Below, piece by piece: positions 10,939 through 19,106 of a stretch of 64,000 bases of DNA. Both the position numbers and the translations under genes were made by a program. The stretch's first letter is position 1, and the number at the start of each line of letters is the position of its first letter. Source of the stretch: Pseudogemmobacter hezensis (GTDB taxonomy: Bacteria; Pseudomonadota; Alphaproteobacteria; Rhodobacterales; Rhodobacteraceae); the NCBI RefSeq assembly GCF_013155295.1, contig NZ_JABJXT010000001.1, positions 186,001 through 250,000 of the forward strand. The letters are read 5' to 3'. The notes under the pieces were generated by a model, which saw only the letters and a list, made by a program, of their open reading frames with translations, had not been told where the DNA came from and searched no databases.

Positions 10939-12224
10939 ACCTTAACTCCCCGAGCGGACAGCGACGGCCCGGTCTCGTGTATATGAAGCGCCTGATGCGG
11001 CTGATGAATTGCGGGGGCTGCGCCTGCGGTCATGGCCTTCTTCCAGCCCTGCCCCTTGAACCAGGCGGCGATGCGGGCGGTCAGCCAGATCAGCGCCACC
11101 CCCGTCAGATTGATGGCCGGGGTGACGATCATCCCCGGTCCGAGAAGATGCAAAAACGCGCCCAGAACCCGGGCCAGAACCATCGAGACCGCGAAAACCG
11201 CCAGCGACTGCCGCCCGATATCGGTAACCATGCCGACAAGGCGCGGCCATTCGGTGGAAAGGCTGCGCAGCCGCGCCCCCTTTTCGCCCGCCAGCGCCCA
11301 GGCCAGATAGGCAAGGCTCAGGAAATGCACATAGCGCAGAAGGCCAAAGCCGGTCTTGTCGTAAAGGATGCGCCACTCGCCGCGCCATTCCTGCAGGATC
11401 GTCGATTTGCCGATCACCACATGCCAGGCGAAGGGCACCGTCAGCACCACGATCCCAAGCGCCAGCACCACCAGCCCCGGCCGCAGCGGCGGCTTTGGCA
11501 GCCAGCCCGCGACAAAGCCATAGCCGGTGAAGAAGATCAGCTGCCATGCAAAGGGGTTGAAGAACCAGGGCCGGGTCGAGCCATTGACGAACCACAGTTC
11601 CGCCGGCAGCCAGATGCTGCCCGTCGTGCCGCAAAGCCACAGCGTGACCGAGGCCGCCAGCGCCAGCCGTCCGTCGATCCTGGCCAGGCCAACCATCACC
11701 GGAACCAGCGCCAGCAGCACCATATACATCGGCAGAATGTCGAAATAATTCGGCACATAGGTCAGCGTCATCAGCCCGAAAAAGTTCGGCGCGGTGTTTT
11801 TGAGGAAGGGGTAAAGGTTCAGCGCCCCCACCTCATCGCGGCTGAACCAGCCGCTCATATTCAGGGCAAGCATCGCCAGCACGGCGACCAGAAACACCCC
11901 CAGATGCACCCAATAGACCTGCCAGATGCGGAACAGGATGCGCGCTGCGCCAACCAGCCAGCCCGCGCGGTGAAAGATCACCCCATAGGCCAGTGCCGAG
12001 GCCATGCCAGAGCAGAAGACGAAAATCTCGGTCGAGTCGGAAAAGCCGAAGCGGCCCGGCATCCACAGCGTCCAGGGATTGTCAGTGATATGCGCGATGA
12101 GGATCACAATCATCGCCAGGCCGCGGAAAAAATCCAGCCTGATATCGCGTTCCCGACGCTCGCCGTTGCCGGAATTCACCCCGGCCGGATTGCCCGCTGC
12201 CCGGGCTGCTGAAATGTCGTTCAC
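10935..12224 (-). CDS. opgC: OpgC, membrane succinyltransferase for periplasmic glucans
   Basis: Polytopic inner-membrane protein of the OpgC/acyltransferase type. In Rhodobacter sphaeroides OpgC adds succinyl groups to osmoregulated periplasmic glucans and is encoded with opgG and opgH, which is the setting here. The core starts RDIRLDFFRGLAMIVIL, then NPWTLWMPGRFGFSDSTEIFVFCSG, characteristic of the family, with about ten hydrophobic segments. I chose a GTG start at 12224 because GAGGCGAG lies 3-10 nt before it. An ATG at 12275 would add 17 residues without a good ribosome-binding site. Confidence 0.88.
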   Translation of the reverse strand: MNDISAARAAGNPAGVNSGNGERRERDIRLDFFRGLAMIVILIAHITDNPWTLWMPGRFGFSDSTEIFVFCSGMASALAYGVIFHRAGWLVGAARILFRIWQVYWVHLGVFLVAVLAMLALNMSGWFSRDEVGALNLYPFLKNTAPNFFGLMTLTYVPNYFDILPMYMVLLALVPVMVGLARIDGRLALAASVTLWLCGTTGSIWLPAELWFVNGSTRPWFFNPFAWQLIFFTGYGFVAGWLPKPPLRPGLVVLALGIVVLTVPFAWHVVIGKSTILQEWRGEWRILYDKTGFGLLRYVHFLSLAYLAWALAGEKGARLRSLSTEWPRLVGMVTDIGRQSLAVFAVSMVLARVLGAFLHLLGPGMIVTPAINLTGVALIWLTARIAAWFKGQGWKKAMTAGAAPAIHQPHQALHIHETGPSLSARGVKV

Positions 12225-12420
12225 GTCTCGCCTCTGCACCCTGTGCTGGCTGGCGGACCGACGATGACAGGACATCCTGAAACCCGGTTTCCGCCTTGCT
12301 GGGCGATCCCTTTACAGACTTAGCACGAATCGATTGATTTCGCACCTGCAGCATCAGGATCATTCGGCGATTCGATACTGCCGCGCATGATTTCCTTCAA
12401 CTGATAAGTGTTTGAAAACA

Positions 12421-12434
12421 CCCGCACGTGCGGG
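12421..12434. other. Perfect 14-bp palindrome upstream of opgC
   Basis: cccgcacgtgcggg is a perfect palindrome in the gap between the end of selO and the start of opgC, ~200 bp before opgC. Read on the minus strand it is followed by tgttttc, so it could be part of selO termination. A protein-binding site is the other option. Confidence 0.45.
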
Positions 12435-12527
12435 AAAGCACGACCTGCGGGGTGGGGATTGTGCAGCTTTCCGCCGATGCGTGGTTTCTGCCTCTGCAAA
12501 AAAGATGTGATGGAACCGTTTCTGATT

Positions 12528-13964
12528 TCAGGTTCCGCAAAAAGTCACATAGGCCCCAAATCCCTGCGGCGCGGGCAGGCTGTAAAGCGGATGCTCCTGC
12601 AGCGGATTTTGCACCGCCTGCAGCAGCTGCATAAAGGGGGCCATATCGCCTGCCGTCGCCGCGCTCAGCGCCTCTTCGACGCGGTGATTGCGCGGGATGA
12701 CGGCGGGGTTTTCCGTCCGCAGACGGCTGGCCGCCTGCGCATGATCGCCCAGCCGGTTTTGCCAGCGCGGCAGCCAGGCTTCCATCAGTGAGAAATCCTC
12801 GAACAGCGCCCGGAGCGGGGTGTGATCGCCCTCAAGCCAAAGCGCGAGGCGACGGAAAGTCAGCGTCCAGTCTGCCCCGGTCATCGCCGTCAGCAGGTCC
12901 TGGATCAGCGCCGCATCCGCCGCATCCTCGCCGCTCAGCGCCAGTTTGCGACGCATCACCGCCAGCCATTCGCGCTGGTAAAGCCCGGCAATCCCCTCAA
13001 GCCGCTGGTTCAGGATTGCGACGCCCGCCTCCTGATCTTCATCGATCAGCGGCAGCAGGCATTCCGCCAGCCGGGCCAGATTCCAGGCAAGGATCAGCGG
13101 CTGATTGGCCAGCGCATAACGGCCCTGGCGGTCGATGGACGAGAATACTGTGCCCGGCGCATAGGTCTCGATAAAGGCGCAGGGGCCGTAATCAATGGTC
13201 TCGCCCGAGATCGCCATATTGTCGGTATTCATCACCCCATGCACGAATCCCAGGCCCATCCAGGCCGCGATCAGCGCCGCCTGACGCTGCGCAACCTGGT
13301 CGAAGAACGCCAGATAACGCTCTGACGTAGCAGGGATTTCCGGATAATGCCGCGCGATGGCATAATCGGCCAGCGCCCGGACCTTGTCGCCCTCCTGGCG
13401 AGAGGCAAAGAACTGGAACGTGCCCACGCGGATATGGCTGGCCGCCACCCGCGCCAGAACAGCCCCCGGCAAAAGCCTGCCATCACGGCCGATCTGCTCG
13501 CCGGTCAGCGCCACCGCCAGCGAACGTGTGGTCGGCACATTCAGCGCCGCCATCGCCTCGGAAATCAGATATTCGCGCAGCATCGGCCCAAGCGCCGCCT
13601 TGCCATCGCCGCCCCTTGAAAACGGCGTGCGCCCCGAGCCTTTCAGCTGCAGATCCCACAGCCGCCCGTCAGGCCCGCGAAACTCTCCCAGGAGATGCGC
13701 CCGCCCATCCCCAAGCGAGGGCGAGAAGCCGCCAAACTGATGCCCGGCATAGGCCAGCGCAATCGGATCGGCCCCCTCGGGCAATTCCGCTCCCGAAAAC
13801 CACGCCGCCCCATGCAGTTGCAGCGCGACAGGGTCCAGACCCAGCTGATGGGCCAGCGCCTCATTCAGCACAATAAGGCGCGGATCAGGCGCCCGGTCCG
13901 GCTGAGCACGCAGCCAGGTGTCTGGCAGATCCGTCATATAGCTGTGCTGAAACTGAAAGACCAA
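12528..13964 (-). CDS. selO: SelO/YdiU protein adenylyltransferase (pseudokinase fold)
   Basis: Member of the SelO family, which transfers AMP from ATP to Ser/Thr/Tyr of target proteins and is linked to redox stress. 478 residues, the usual length. Hallmarks seen are YAGHQFGGFSPSLGDGRAHLLGE, LKGSGRTPFSRGGDGKAAL, the HGVMNTDNM catalytic loop and the YGPCAFIE segment. The protein ends with a cysteine three residues from the C-terminus (FCGT), where eukaryotic homologues carry selenocysteine. The TTG start at 13964 has a GGAGG five nt upstream, and the N-terminus FQHSY fits the family start, so a non-ATG start is preferred. Confidence 0.93.
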   Translation of the reverse strand: MVFQFQHSYMTDLPDTWLRAQPDRAPDPRLIVLNEALAHQLGLDPVALQLHGAAWFSGAELPEGADPIALAYAGHQFGGFSPSLGDGRAHLLGEFRGPDGRLWDLQLKGSGRTPFSRGGDGKAALGPMLREYLISEAMAALNVPTTRSLAVALTGEQIGRDGRLLPGAVLARVAASHIRVGTFQFFASRQEGDKVRALADYAIARHYPEIPATSERYLAFFDQVAQRQAALIAAWMGLGFVHGVMNTDNMAISGETIDYGPCAFIETYAPGTVFSSIDRQGRYALANQPLILAWNLARLAECLLPLIDEDQEAGVAILNQRLEGIAGLYQREWLAVMRRKLALSGEDAADAALIQDLLTAMTGADWTLTFRRLALWLEGDHTPLRALFEDFSLMEAWLPRWQNRLGDHAQAASRLRTENPAVIPRNHRVEEALSAATAGDMAPFMQLLQAVQNPLQEHPLYSLPAPQGFGAYVTFCGT

Positions 13965-14052
13965 GCCCGCCTCCTGCCGCTGTAGCTGCCACCTGCTATC
14001 CCGGCCAGGTTAGGCCGAAAATCGCAAATAAGCAGGCCCCCAAATAAACAGA

Positions 14053-14069
14053 CCCCCGTGAGGCGGGGG
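14053..14069 (-). terminator. GC-rich hairpin downstream of the small secreted protein gene
   Basis: Six-base stem cccccg / cggggg with a 5-nt loop. On the minus strand it is followed by a moderately T-rich tract (tctgtttattt), consistent with termination of the gene at 14155-14526. Confidence 0.6.
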
Positions 14070-14154
14070 CCTGAGCGTGATTCTGCCCGAAGGCTATCTT
14101 AACGACGACCGGGAAAACCACGCGCCCGAAAACGCGCAGCCCCGCAGCGCCCGC

Positions 14155-14526
14155 TTATTGCGGCAGCTGAGCGCCCATCGCAATCAGAGCGTCAGACATC
14201 TGCTTGCAGACCTCAGCCTGGGACGAGCCCTGGGCATCGGCGTCTTTGATGTTTTGCTCAACCCCGTTGACCGAGAGGATGCCTTCCTTGCCCTTGGCAT
14301 AGGCGGCCTCGACCTTGTCCGCGTCGCCTGCAGCCGGCAGCATCGCTACGATCTTGTTCTGCACCTCGATGGCCGCGCCATCGATATGGCCCTCAGCCTG
14401 GCAATACTCCAGCAGCCCGATCGTGTTGCGGGCCCCCGCCAGAGCGTCATCAAGATCCTGAGCCAGCGCCGGAAGGCCCAGCACCGACAGGGCCAGTGCA
14501 GAGGAAAGAATCACAGATTTACGCAT
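14155..14526 (-). CDS. Small secreted protein of unknown function
   Basis: 123 residues from the ATG at 14526, which has GGAGC eight nt upstream. Residues 1-22 form a clear Sec signal peptide (MRKSVILSSALALSVLGLPALAQ). The mature part is ~100 residues, helical in character, with two cysteines (EYCQAEGHID and EVCKQMSD) that could form a disulfide. I recall similar Rhodobacterales proteins carrying the database label pore-forming ESAT-6 family, but that name is not supported by anything visible here. Stands alone with its own terminator. Confidence 0.8.
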   Translation of the reverse strand: MRKSVILSSALALSVLGLPALAQDLDDALAGARNTIGLLEYCQAEGHIDGAAIEVQNKIVAMLPAAGDADKVEAAYAKGKEGILSVNGVEQNIKDADAQGSSQAEVCKQMSDALIAMGAQLPQ

Positions 14527-14717
14527 TACAAAGCTCCGGTTTGATAGGAATGGTCTGGCCGCAGATGGCACTCAATTCCAATTAACCGCAAGTGTTTAGA
14601 AAAATTCGCCACGTAAGAGCAAAAAACCGCCAGTTGTGCCTGTCACAGATCGGCGGTTATCCACGTATCGCGGGCAATCAGCGGGTCAACCGTGCCAGCC
14701 AGACCAGACCAGATCAT

Positions 14718-14773
14718 TCAGGCTGGGCCAGTCAGGCCGGGTCAGTCAGGCTGGGCCAGTCAGGCGGGGCCCG
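14718..14773. repeat. 14-bp tandem repeat, four copies, running into the LysR stop codon
   Basis: Units tcaggctgggccag (14718-14731), tcaggccgggtcag, tcaggctgggccag and tcaggcggggcccg (14760-14773). The last unit supplies the TGA stop (tca at 14760-14762) and the final codons of the LysR gene. A looser cca-gac series lies just to the left. Confidence 0.9.
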
Positions 14774-15665
14774 CCTCTTTACCCCCGGCAAGATCGCTCT
14801 TCGAGAGAAAGTCGACAAAGGCCCGCAGCGCCGCGCTCATATTGCGCGACGAGGGCCAGATCACGCTGATCGGCAGCTCGGGCAATCCATAGCCCGGCAT
14901 CAGACGCACCAGTCGCCCCGCCTCAAGATCCTCATCGACCTGAAAGCCAACGGTCAGCGCGACCCCCTGCCCCTCCAGGGCGGCGGTGCGGATCATATCG
15001 CCGTTATTGGTGGAAAAGGCCGGCGTCACCTTCTGATGGATCGTCTCGCCCTGATGGCGGAACGGCCAGGTCCCAGCGCTGCGGGTATTGGTGTAGTAAA
15101 GGCAGCGATGGTTCGCCAGATCTGCAGGCTCGGTCGGGGTGCCATGTTGGGCCAGATATTCAGGCGAGGCGACCAGCACCGTATCGACCATGCCCAGCTG
15201 TTTCGCCCTGAGGGTGGAATCCTCCAGCATGCCCACCCGGATCGTGGCATCAAAGCCGCCCGCCACCGGATCAATGCATCCGTCATCAAGCGACAGATCC
15301 AGCCTGACATCGGGGTTCTCTTCCATGAAGCGCATCACATGCGGATGCAGCACCCGCAAGGTAAACGAGATCGGTGCCCCGATCCGCAGCCGCCCCGCCA
15401 CAAGGCCCGCCCCCTGGCGCACGGAATCATCCGCCTCATCCAGGTTGCGCAGGATATCGCGGACCTGATCATAATAAGACTGCCCCAGCTCAGTCGGGCG
15501 CAGCGAGCGGGTCGAACGGGTCAGCAGCTGTGCGCCCAGCCGCGCCTCAAGATCAGAGACATATTTACTGACAAGGCTGCGAGAAATTCCCATGCGCCTG
15601 GCAGCCCCGGCAAAGCTGCCTTCCTCTATAATATGCACATAGGTGCGTAAAACCGCCGTATCCAT
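14760..15665 (-). CDS. LysR-family transcriptional regulator
   Basis: 301 residues. The N-terminal winged helix-turn-helix (~1-60) contains FAGAARRMGISRSLVSKYVSDLEARLGAQLLTR, standard for LysR proteins. The C-terminal ~90-295 is the periplasmic-binding-like effector domain (LRIGAPISFTLRVLHP, DATIRVG, ALTVGFQVDED), most like the CrgA/DsdC-type branch acting on small acids or aromatics. The effector is unknown. The last codons and the stop lie in a 14-bp tandem repeat. A perfect inverted repeat sits 13 bp upstream of the start codon, suggesting autoregulation. No divergent target gene is adjacent. Confidence 0.93.
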   Translation of the reverse strand: MDTAVLRTYVHIIEEGSFAGAARRMGISRSLVSKYVSDLEARLGAQLLTRSTRSLRPTELGQSYYDQVRDILRNLDEADDSVRQGAGLVAGRLRIGAPISFTLRVLHPHVMRFMEENPDVRLDLSLDDGCIDPVAGGFDATIRVGMLEDSTLRAKQLGMVDTVLVASPEYLAQHGTPTEPADLANHRCLYYTNTRSAGTWPFRHQGETIHQKVTPAFSTNNGDMIRTAALEGQGVALTVGFQVDEDLEAGRLVRLMPGYGLPELPISVIWPSSRNMSAALRAFVDFLSKSDLAGGKEAGPA

Positions 15666-15677
15666 CGCATTCCCCGA

Positions 15678-15699
15678 TTACCGGTGTTTGTATCGGTAA
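15678..15699. promoter_or_regulatory. Inverted repeat upstream of LysR gene, likely autoregulatory operator
   Basis: ttaccg (15678-15683) and cggtaa (15694-15699) form a perfect 6-bp inverted repeat with a 10-nt spacer. It begins 13 bp before the LysR start codon and agrees with the general T-N11-A layout of LysR-type operators. Confidence 0.5.
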
Positions 15700-15811
15700 C
15701 AGATTTATGCAGCGTTAAGCCCCTCGGCAACGCGAGGACCAGGCAAGGCTCTGTGCAGCAATGCGCGAATTTCACATCAATGTGACGCTGCGGGGCTGCG
15801 CCGTGAACGCC

Positions 15812-15843
15812 AACAGGGCGCCTGCTGTCGCAGACGCCCTGTT
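15812..15843 (-). terminator. Stem-loop after first secreted-peptide gene
   Basis: aacagggcg / cgccctgtt stem, extended inside by ctgc / gcag around a single mismatch. The U-tract on the minus strand is weak, so it may act as an mRNA-stabilising hairpin rather than a strict terminator. An identical copy is at 16381-16412. Confidence 0.55.
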
Positions 15844-15899
15844 ATTCAAAGATCAGGCGAGATGGTCGTCTGGGGGCGCCCCCTCGCGCCTGCTCTGTC

Positions 15900-16139
15900 T
15901 TAGCCGCGGCCACCGCGGGTATCACGCTCACCAACCGGAATTTTGGTGACGGTAACCGGATCGGTGCGTTTCAGGCCCAGCTGATGCAGCTCTTTGCCCG
16001 ATTTGATATGTGCAGCCGGAGCTTCAACGATCTCAGGGGCGGCGCGGGTGATCACCGGATCGGGCAGCGAGGCCAGAGCAAGATTGGCAGAGCCTGCAAC
16101 CAGAGCAGCGGCGGTAGCGATAATAGCGAAGCGTTTCAT
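15900..16139 (-). CDS. 79-aa secreted peptide, copy 1
   Basis: Begins MKRFAIIATAAALVAGSANLALA, a typical Sec signal peptide. The mature ~55 residues contain LPDPVITRAAPEIVEAP, then HIKSGKELHQLGLKRTD, and end with a Gly/Arg-rich GERDTRGGRG. AAGGTG stands six nt before the ATG at 16139, which decides the start over a GTG three codons earlier. No family recognised. The tail is basic and looks disordered. A near-identical second gene lies 569 bp away; the two proteins differ only by Thr/Ser in the VTVTK / VSVTK segment. Confidence 0.8.
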   Translation of the reverse strand: MKRFAIIATAAALVAGSANLALASLPDPVITRAAPEIVEAPAAHIKSGKELHQLGLKRTDPVTVTKIPVGERDTRGGRG

Positions 16140-16380
16140 TTCATTCACCTTTTTAGGTTGGTTGACGCTGGTTCGCGTCTGATGAAACCGATATAGACCT
16201 GTGCATCAGGGAACATCAGATCCTATTTTTCGATTTCTATGTTCACCAGTGTTGATCAATAAGGCCCTCGGAACTGCAATATCGCGCCGGGCAGACGGCC
16301 AGTTGAAAGCAGGCCAGGCAGAGGCAGAAAAACCGGGCCACCTCCCTGACCAGGGCCAGAATGCATAGGCCGCAAACGCC

Positions 16381-16412
16381 AACAGGGCGCCTGCTGTCGC
16401 AGACGCCCTGTT
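16381..16412 (-). terminator. Stem-loop after second secreted-peptide gene
   Basis: Same hairpin as at 15812-15843, kept without change in the duplicated unit. Confidence 0.55.
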
Positions 16413-16468
16413 ATTAAAAGATCAGGCGAGATGGTCGTCTGGGGGCGACCCCTCACGCCTGCTCTGTC

Positions 16469-16708
16469 TTAGCCGCGGCCACCACGGGTATCACGCTCAC
16501 CAACCGGAATTTTGGTGACCGAAACCGGATCGGTGCGTTTCAGGCCCAGCTGATGCAGCTCTTTGCCCGATTTGATATGTGCAGCCGGAGCTTCAACGAT
16601 CTCAGGGGCGGCGCGGGTGATCACCGGATCGGGCAGCGAGGCCAGAGCAAGATTGGCAGAGCCTGCAACCAGAGCAGCGGCGGTAGCGATAATAGCGAAG
16701 CGTTTCAT
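16469..16708 (-). CDS. 79-aa secreted peptide, copy 2
   Basis: Duplicate of the gene at 15900-16139 with the same signal peptide, ribosome-binding site and C-terminal GERDTRGGRG. One conservative change (Thr to Ser) in the mature part. It lies upstream on the same strand and has its own promoter region and hairpin, so both copies can be expressed independently. Function unknown. Confidence 0.8.
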   Translation of the reverse strand: MKRFAIIATAAALVAGSANLALASLPDPVITRAAPEIVEAPAAHIKSGKELHQLGLKRTDPVSVTKIPVGERDTRGGRG

Positions 16709-16953
16709 TTCATTCACCTTTTTAGGTTGGTTGACGCTGGTTCGCGTCTGATGACACCGATATAGACCTGTGCATCAGGGAACATCAGATCCTATTTCTC
16801 GATTTCTATGTTCATCAATGTTGATCAATGGCGGCGCGCCCCCGTGGCAGTCGTCGCCCTGAACAGCGCCCCCGGAACAGCGCCCCCTGAGACGGCAGAG
16901 CAGACCAGCTGACAGGGCAATATTCAGCCGGCCAATCGCAAAGCACGGCGCAA

Positions 16954-16971
16954 TCGTCATGCGTCTGTTAC
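16954..16971 (+). promoter_or_regulatory. Candidate Pho box upstream of pstS
   Basis: tcgtcat-gcgt-ctgttac reads as two imperfect 7-bp CTGTCAT-like repeats spaced by 4 nt, the layout of PhoB sites. It ends 83 bp before the pstS ATG. Each half has two mismatches, so the call rests mainly on position. Confidence 0.4.
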
Positions 16972-17054
16972 ACAAATGCAGGATTGCCGTTACGCAAGCC
17001 GCCTATTCCGGCTGGCGAAGGCCGACTCGCCGGTCTGCATATCAGGAGTGATCC

Positions 17055-18104
17055 ATGAACACCGTGAAACTCGCCGTCTCTGCCCTCGCGCTGGCCGCAG
17101 CCGCCACCGCTGCAAATGCACGCGACCAGGTCCAGCTGTCGGGCTCTTCGACCGTGCTGCCCTATGCCACCATCGTCGCCGAGGCTTTTGGCGAAAACTT
17201 TGACCACCCGACCCCGGTTGTCGAAGGCGGCGGCTCGGGCGGCGGGCGCAAGAAACTTTGCGAAGGCGTCGGCGAAAACACCATCGACATCGCCAATTCC
17301 TCGTCGCGCATCTCGCAGTCGGATATCGACCTTTGCGCCAAAAACGGCGTGAATGAGATCCTCGAAGTGCGCATCGGCTATGACGGCATCGTCTTTGCCT
17401 CGGCCGTTGACGGCCCGGAATTCGCCTTCACCCCCGCCGACTGGTTCAACGCCCTGGCCGCCGAGACCGTCAAAGACGGCGCTCTGGTCGCCAATACCAA
17501 CAAGACCTGGGCCGATGTGAAAGCCGATTTCCCGGCGCAAAACATCCTGGCGATGATCCCGGGCACCAAACACGGCACCCGCGAAGTCTTCGACCAGAAG
17601 GTTCTGGAAGTCGGCTGCAAAGACACCGGCGCCTATGACATCTACTTCAACGCCGCCGAAGGTGACGAGGCTGCAAAGAAAAAAGCCGCTGTCGCTGGCT
17701 GCCACAAGCTGCGCACCGATGGCGTTTCGATCGACATCGACGGCGACTATACCGAGACGCTCGCGCGTCTGGATGCCGACAAAAACGCCATCGGCGTCTT
17801 TGGTCTGAGCTTCTACCAAAACAACACCGACAAGCTGCGCGTCGCCACCATTGACGGCGTGGTGCCTTCGGTGGAATCGATCGCGGCCGGCGAATATCCG
17901 ATCTCGCGCCCGCTTTATATCTACGTCAAGAAAGCACATTTCGGGGTGGTCCCCGGCCTGAAAGAGTTCGTCCAGTTCTTCGTCTCGGATGAGGTCGCAG
18001 GCCCCGATGGCCCGCTGGCTGCCTATGGTCTGGTCTCGGATCCCGAGCTGGCCGCAACCCAGGCGATGGTTGAGGCAGAGACCCCGATGGGCCCGCTGAA
18101 CTGA
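17055..18104 (+). CDS. pstS: Phosphate-binding periplasmic protein PstS
   Basis: Substrate-binding protein of the high-affinity phosphate ABC importer. 349 residues with a signal peptide cleaved near ANA-RDQ (~22). Phosphate-site motifs seen are LSGSSTVLPY (~30-39) and EGGGSGGGRK (~57-66), followed by DIANSSSRIS. AGGAG precedes the ATG at 17055. It is followed directly by a strong terminator and a convergent panC, so no pstC, pstA, pstB or phoU is linked. The permease must be elsewhere. A Pho-box-like site lies upstream. Confidence 0.93.
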   Translation: MNTVKLAVSALALAAAATAANARDQVQLSGSSTVLPYATIVAEAFGENFDHPTPVVEGGGSGGGRKKLCEGVGENTIDIANSSSRISQSDIDLCAKNGVNEILEVRIGYDGIVFASAVDGPEFAFTPADWFNALAAETVKDGALVANTNKTWADVKADFPAQNILAMIPGTKHGTREVFDQKVLEVGCKDTGAYDIYFNAAEGDEAAKKKAAVAGCHKLRTDGVSIDIDGDYTETLARLDADKNAIGVFGLSFYQNNTDKLRVATIDGVVPSVESIAAGEYPISRPLYIYVKKAHFGVVPGLKEFVQFFVSDEVAGPDGPLAAYGLVSDPELAATQAMVEAETPMGPLN

Positions 18105-18162
18105 CCCGCTGACCTGTCAAAGGACTGTCGACTTCACAGCTGACAGACATGTCCAAAAGAAA

Positions 18163-18195
18163 GGCGTCCGGAGCAATCCGGACGCCGATCTTTTT
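18163..18195 (+). terminator. Intrinsic terminator after pstS
   Basis: Perfect 10-bp stem ggcgtccgga / tccggacgcc with loop gcaa, followed by gatcttttt. Confidence 0.9.
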
Positions 18196-18266
18196 CATGG
18201 GTGTTCTTTACGGGCGCAAATACCCAAAGCCGACCAAATCAGAGCCAACAGGTCAGCCGGGCCGCG

Positions 18267-19106
18267 TCAGACCGGAATATTGTCGATCAGCCGCACCCCA
18301 TCCAGCCAGGCCGCCGCCAGCATGCGGCGCGGGCGCTTTGGATCATCCGAGGGCATCAGCGTCGCCGCATCGCGCAGCTCGATATATTCGACGCGCTCGA
18401 ATCCTGCCTCACGCATCGCCTCGGCCGCCTCGCGGATCGCCATCCGGTCGCTTTGCCCGGCACGGATATCCTCGGCGGCGCGGGTGATCGCGGCGTAAAG
18501 CACCTGTGCAATCGCGCGCCCTGCCCCGGTCAGCTGACGGTTGCGCGACGACATCGCAAGGCCATCCGCCTCGCGGATCGTCTCACAGCCGACCACCTCG
18601 ACAGGCAGGTTCAGGTCGCGCACCAGCCGCGAGACCACCTGCAACTGCTGCCAGTCTTTCTGGCCGAAATAGCCGCGCTGCGCCTCGGTCATGCCAAAAA
18701 GCTTGGTCACCACCGTTGCCACGCCGTCGAAATGGCCCGGACGCATCCGCCCCTCAAGCGGCTCTGACACGCCACCGACAGAGACGGTGGTGATAAAGCC
18801 ATCCGGGTAGACCTCTTCAACCGGGGGCGCGAAAACCACATCGACCGGAACCGTTTTCAACAGATCCGCATCTGCCTGCAGCGTGCGCGGATAGCGGCTA
18901 AGGTCATCCTGGTTGTTGAACTGGCGCGGATTGACGAAGATCGTGGTGATCACCCGGTCGCATTCGGCCCGCGCCCGCCGTGCAAGCGACAGATGCCCCT
19001 CATGCAAAGCGCCCATGGTCGGCACCACGCCCGTCATCTGGCCCGCCGCCCGCCAGGCGCGGACGCGCTGGCGCAGCTCTGCCACGCTGTGAATGATTTC
19101 GGTCAT
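18267..19106 (-). CDS. panC: Pantoate-beta-alanine ligase
   Basis: Joins pantoate and beta-alanine with ATP to make pantothenate, precursor of CoA. 279 residues. The N-terminus has [18 protein letters not shown] (the HxGH nucleotide-binding motif), then [17 protein letters not shown] and MSSRNRQL are conserved in all PanC. The start ATG overlaps the panB stop (ATGA), so panB-panC form a coupled operon. Confidence 0.97.
   Translation of the reverse strand: MTEIIHSVAELRQRVRAWRAAGQMTGVVPTMGALHEGHLSLARRARAECDRVITTIFVNPRQFNNQDDLSRYPRTLQADADLLKTVPVDVVFAPPVEEVYPDGFITTVSVGGVSEPLEGRMRPGHFDGVATVVTKLFGMTEAQRGYFGQKDWQQLQVVSRLVRDLNLPVEVVGCETIREADGLAMSSRNRQLTGAGRAIAQVLYAAITRAAEDIRAGQSDRMAIREAAEAMREAGFERVEYIELRDAATLMPSDDPKRPRRMLAAAWLDGVRLIDNIPV

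Larger units (their letters stand above)
15806..16260. repeat. 455-bp direct duplication, copy 1
   Basis: Matches 16375-16829 without gaps at an offset of exactly 569 bp. I count about ten mismatches. The unit holds a whole gene with its upstream region and 3' hairpin. Confidence 0.95.
16375..16829. repeat. 455-bp direct duplication, copy 2
   Basis: Second copy of the unit at 15806-16260, separated by 114 bp of unrelated sequence. Mismatches cluster in the 3' flank and far upstream. The coding part has only silent or conservative changes. Confidence 0.95.

Noticed and set aside
12528-12560. Possible selenocysteine codon at the end of selO
   Set aside because: The codon is TGC (Cys) and the stop follows two codons later, the normal bacterial arrangement.
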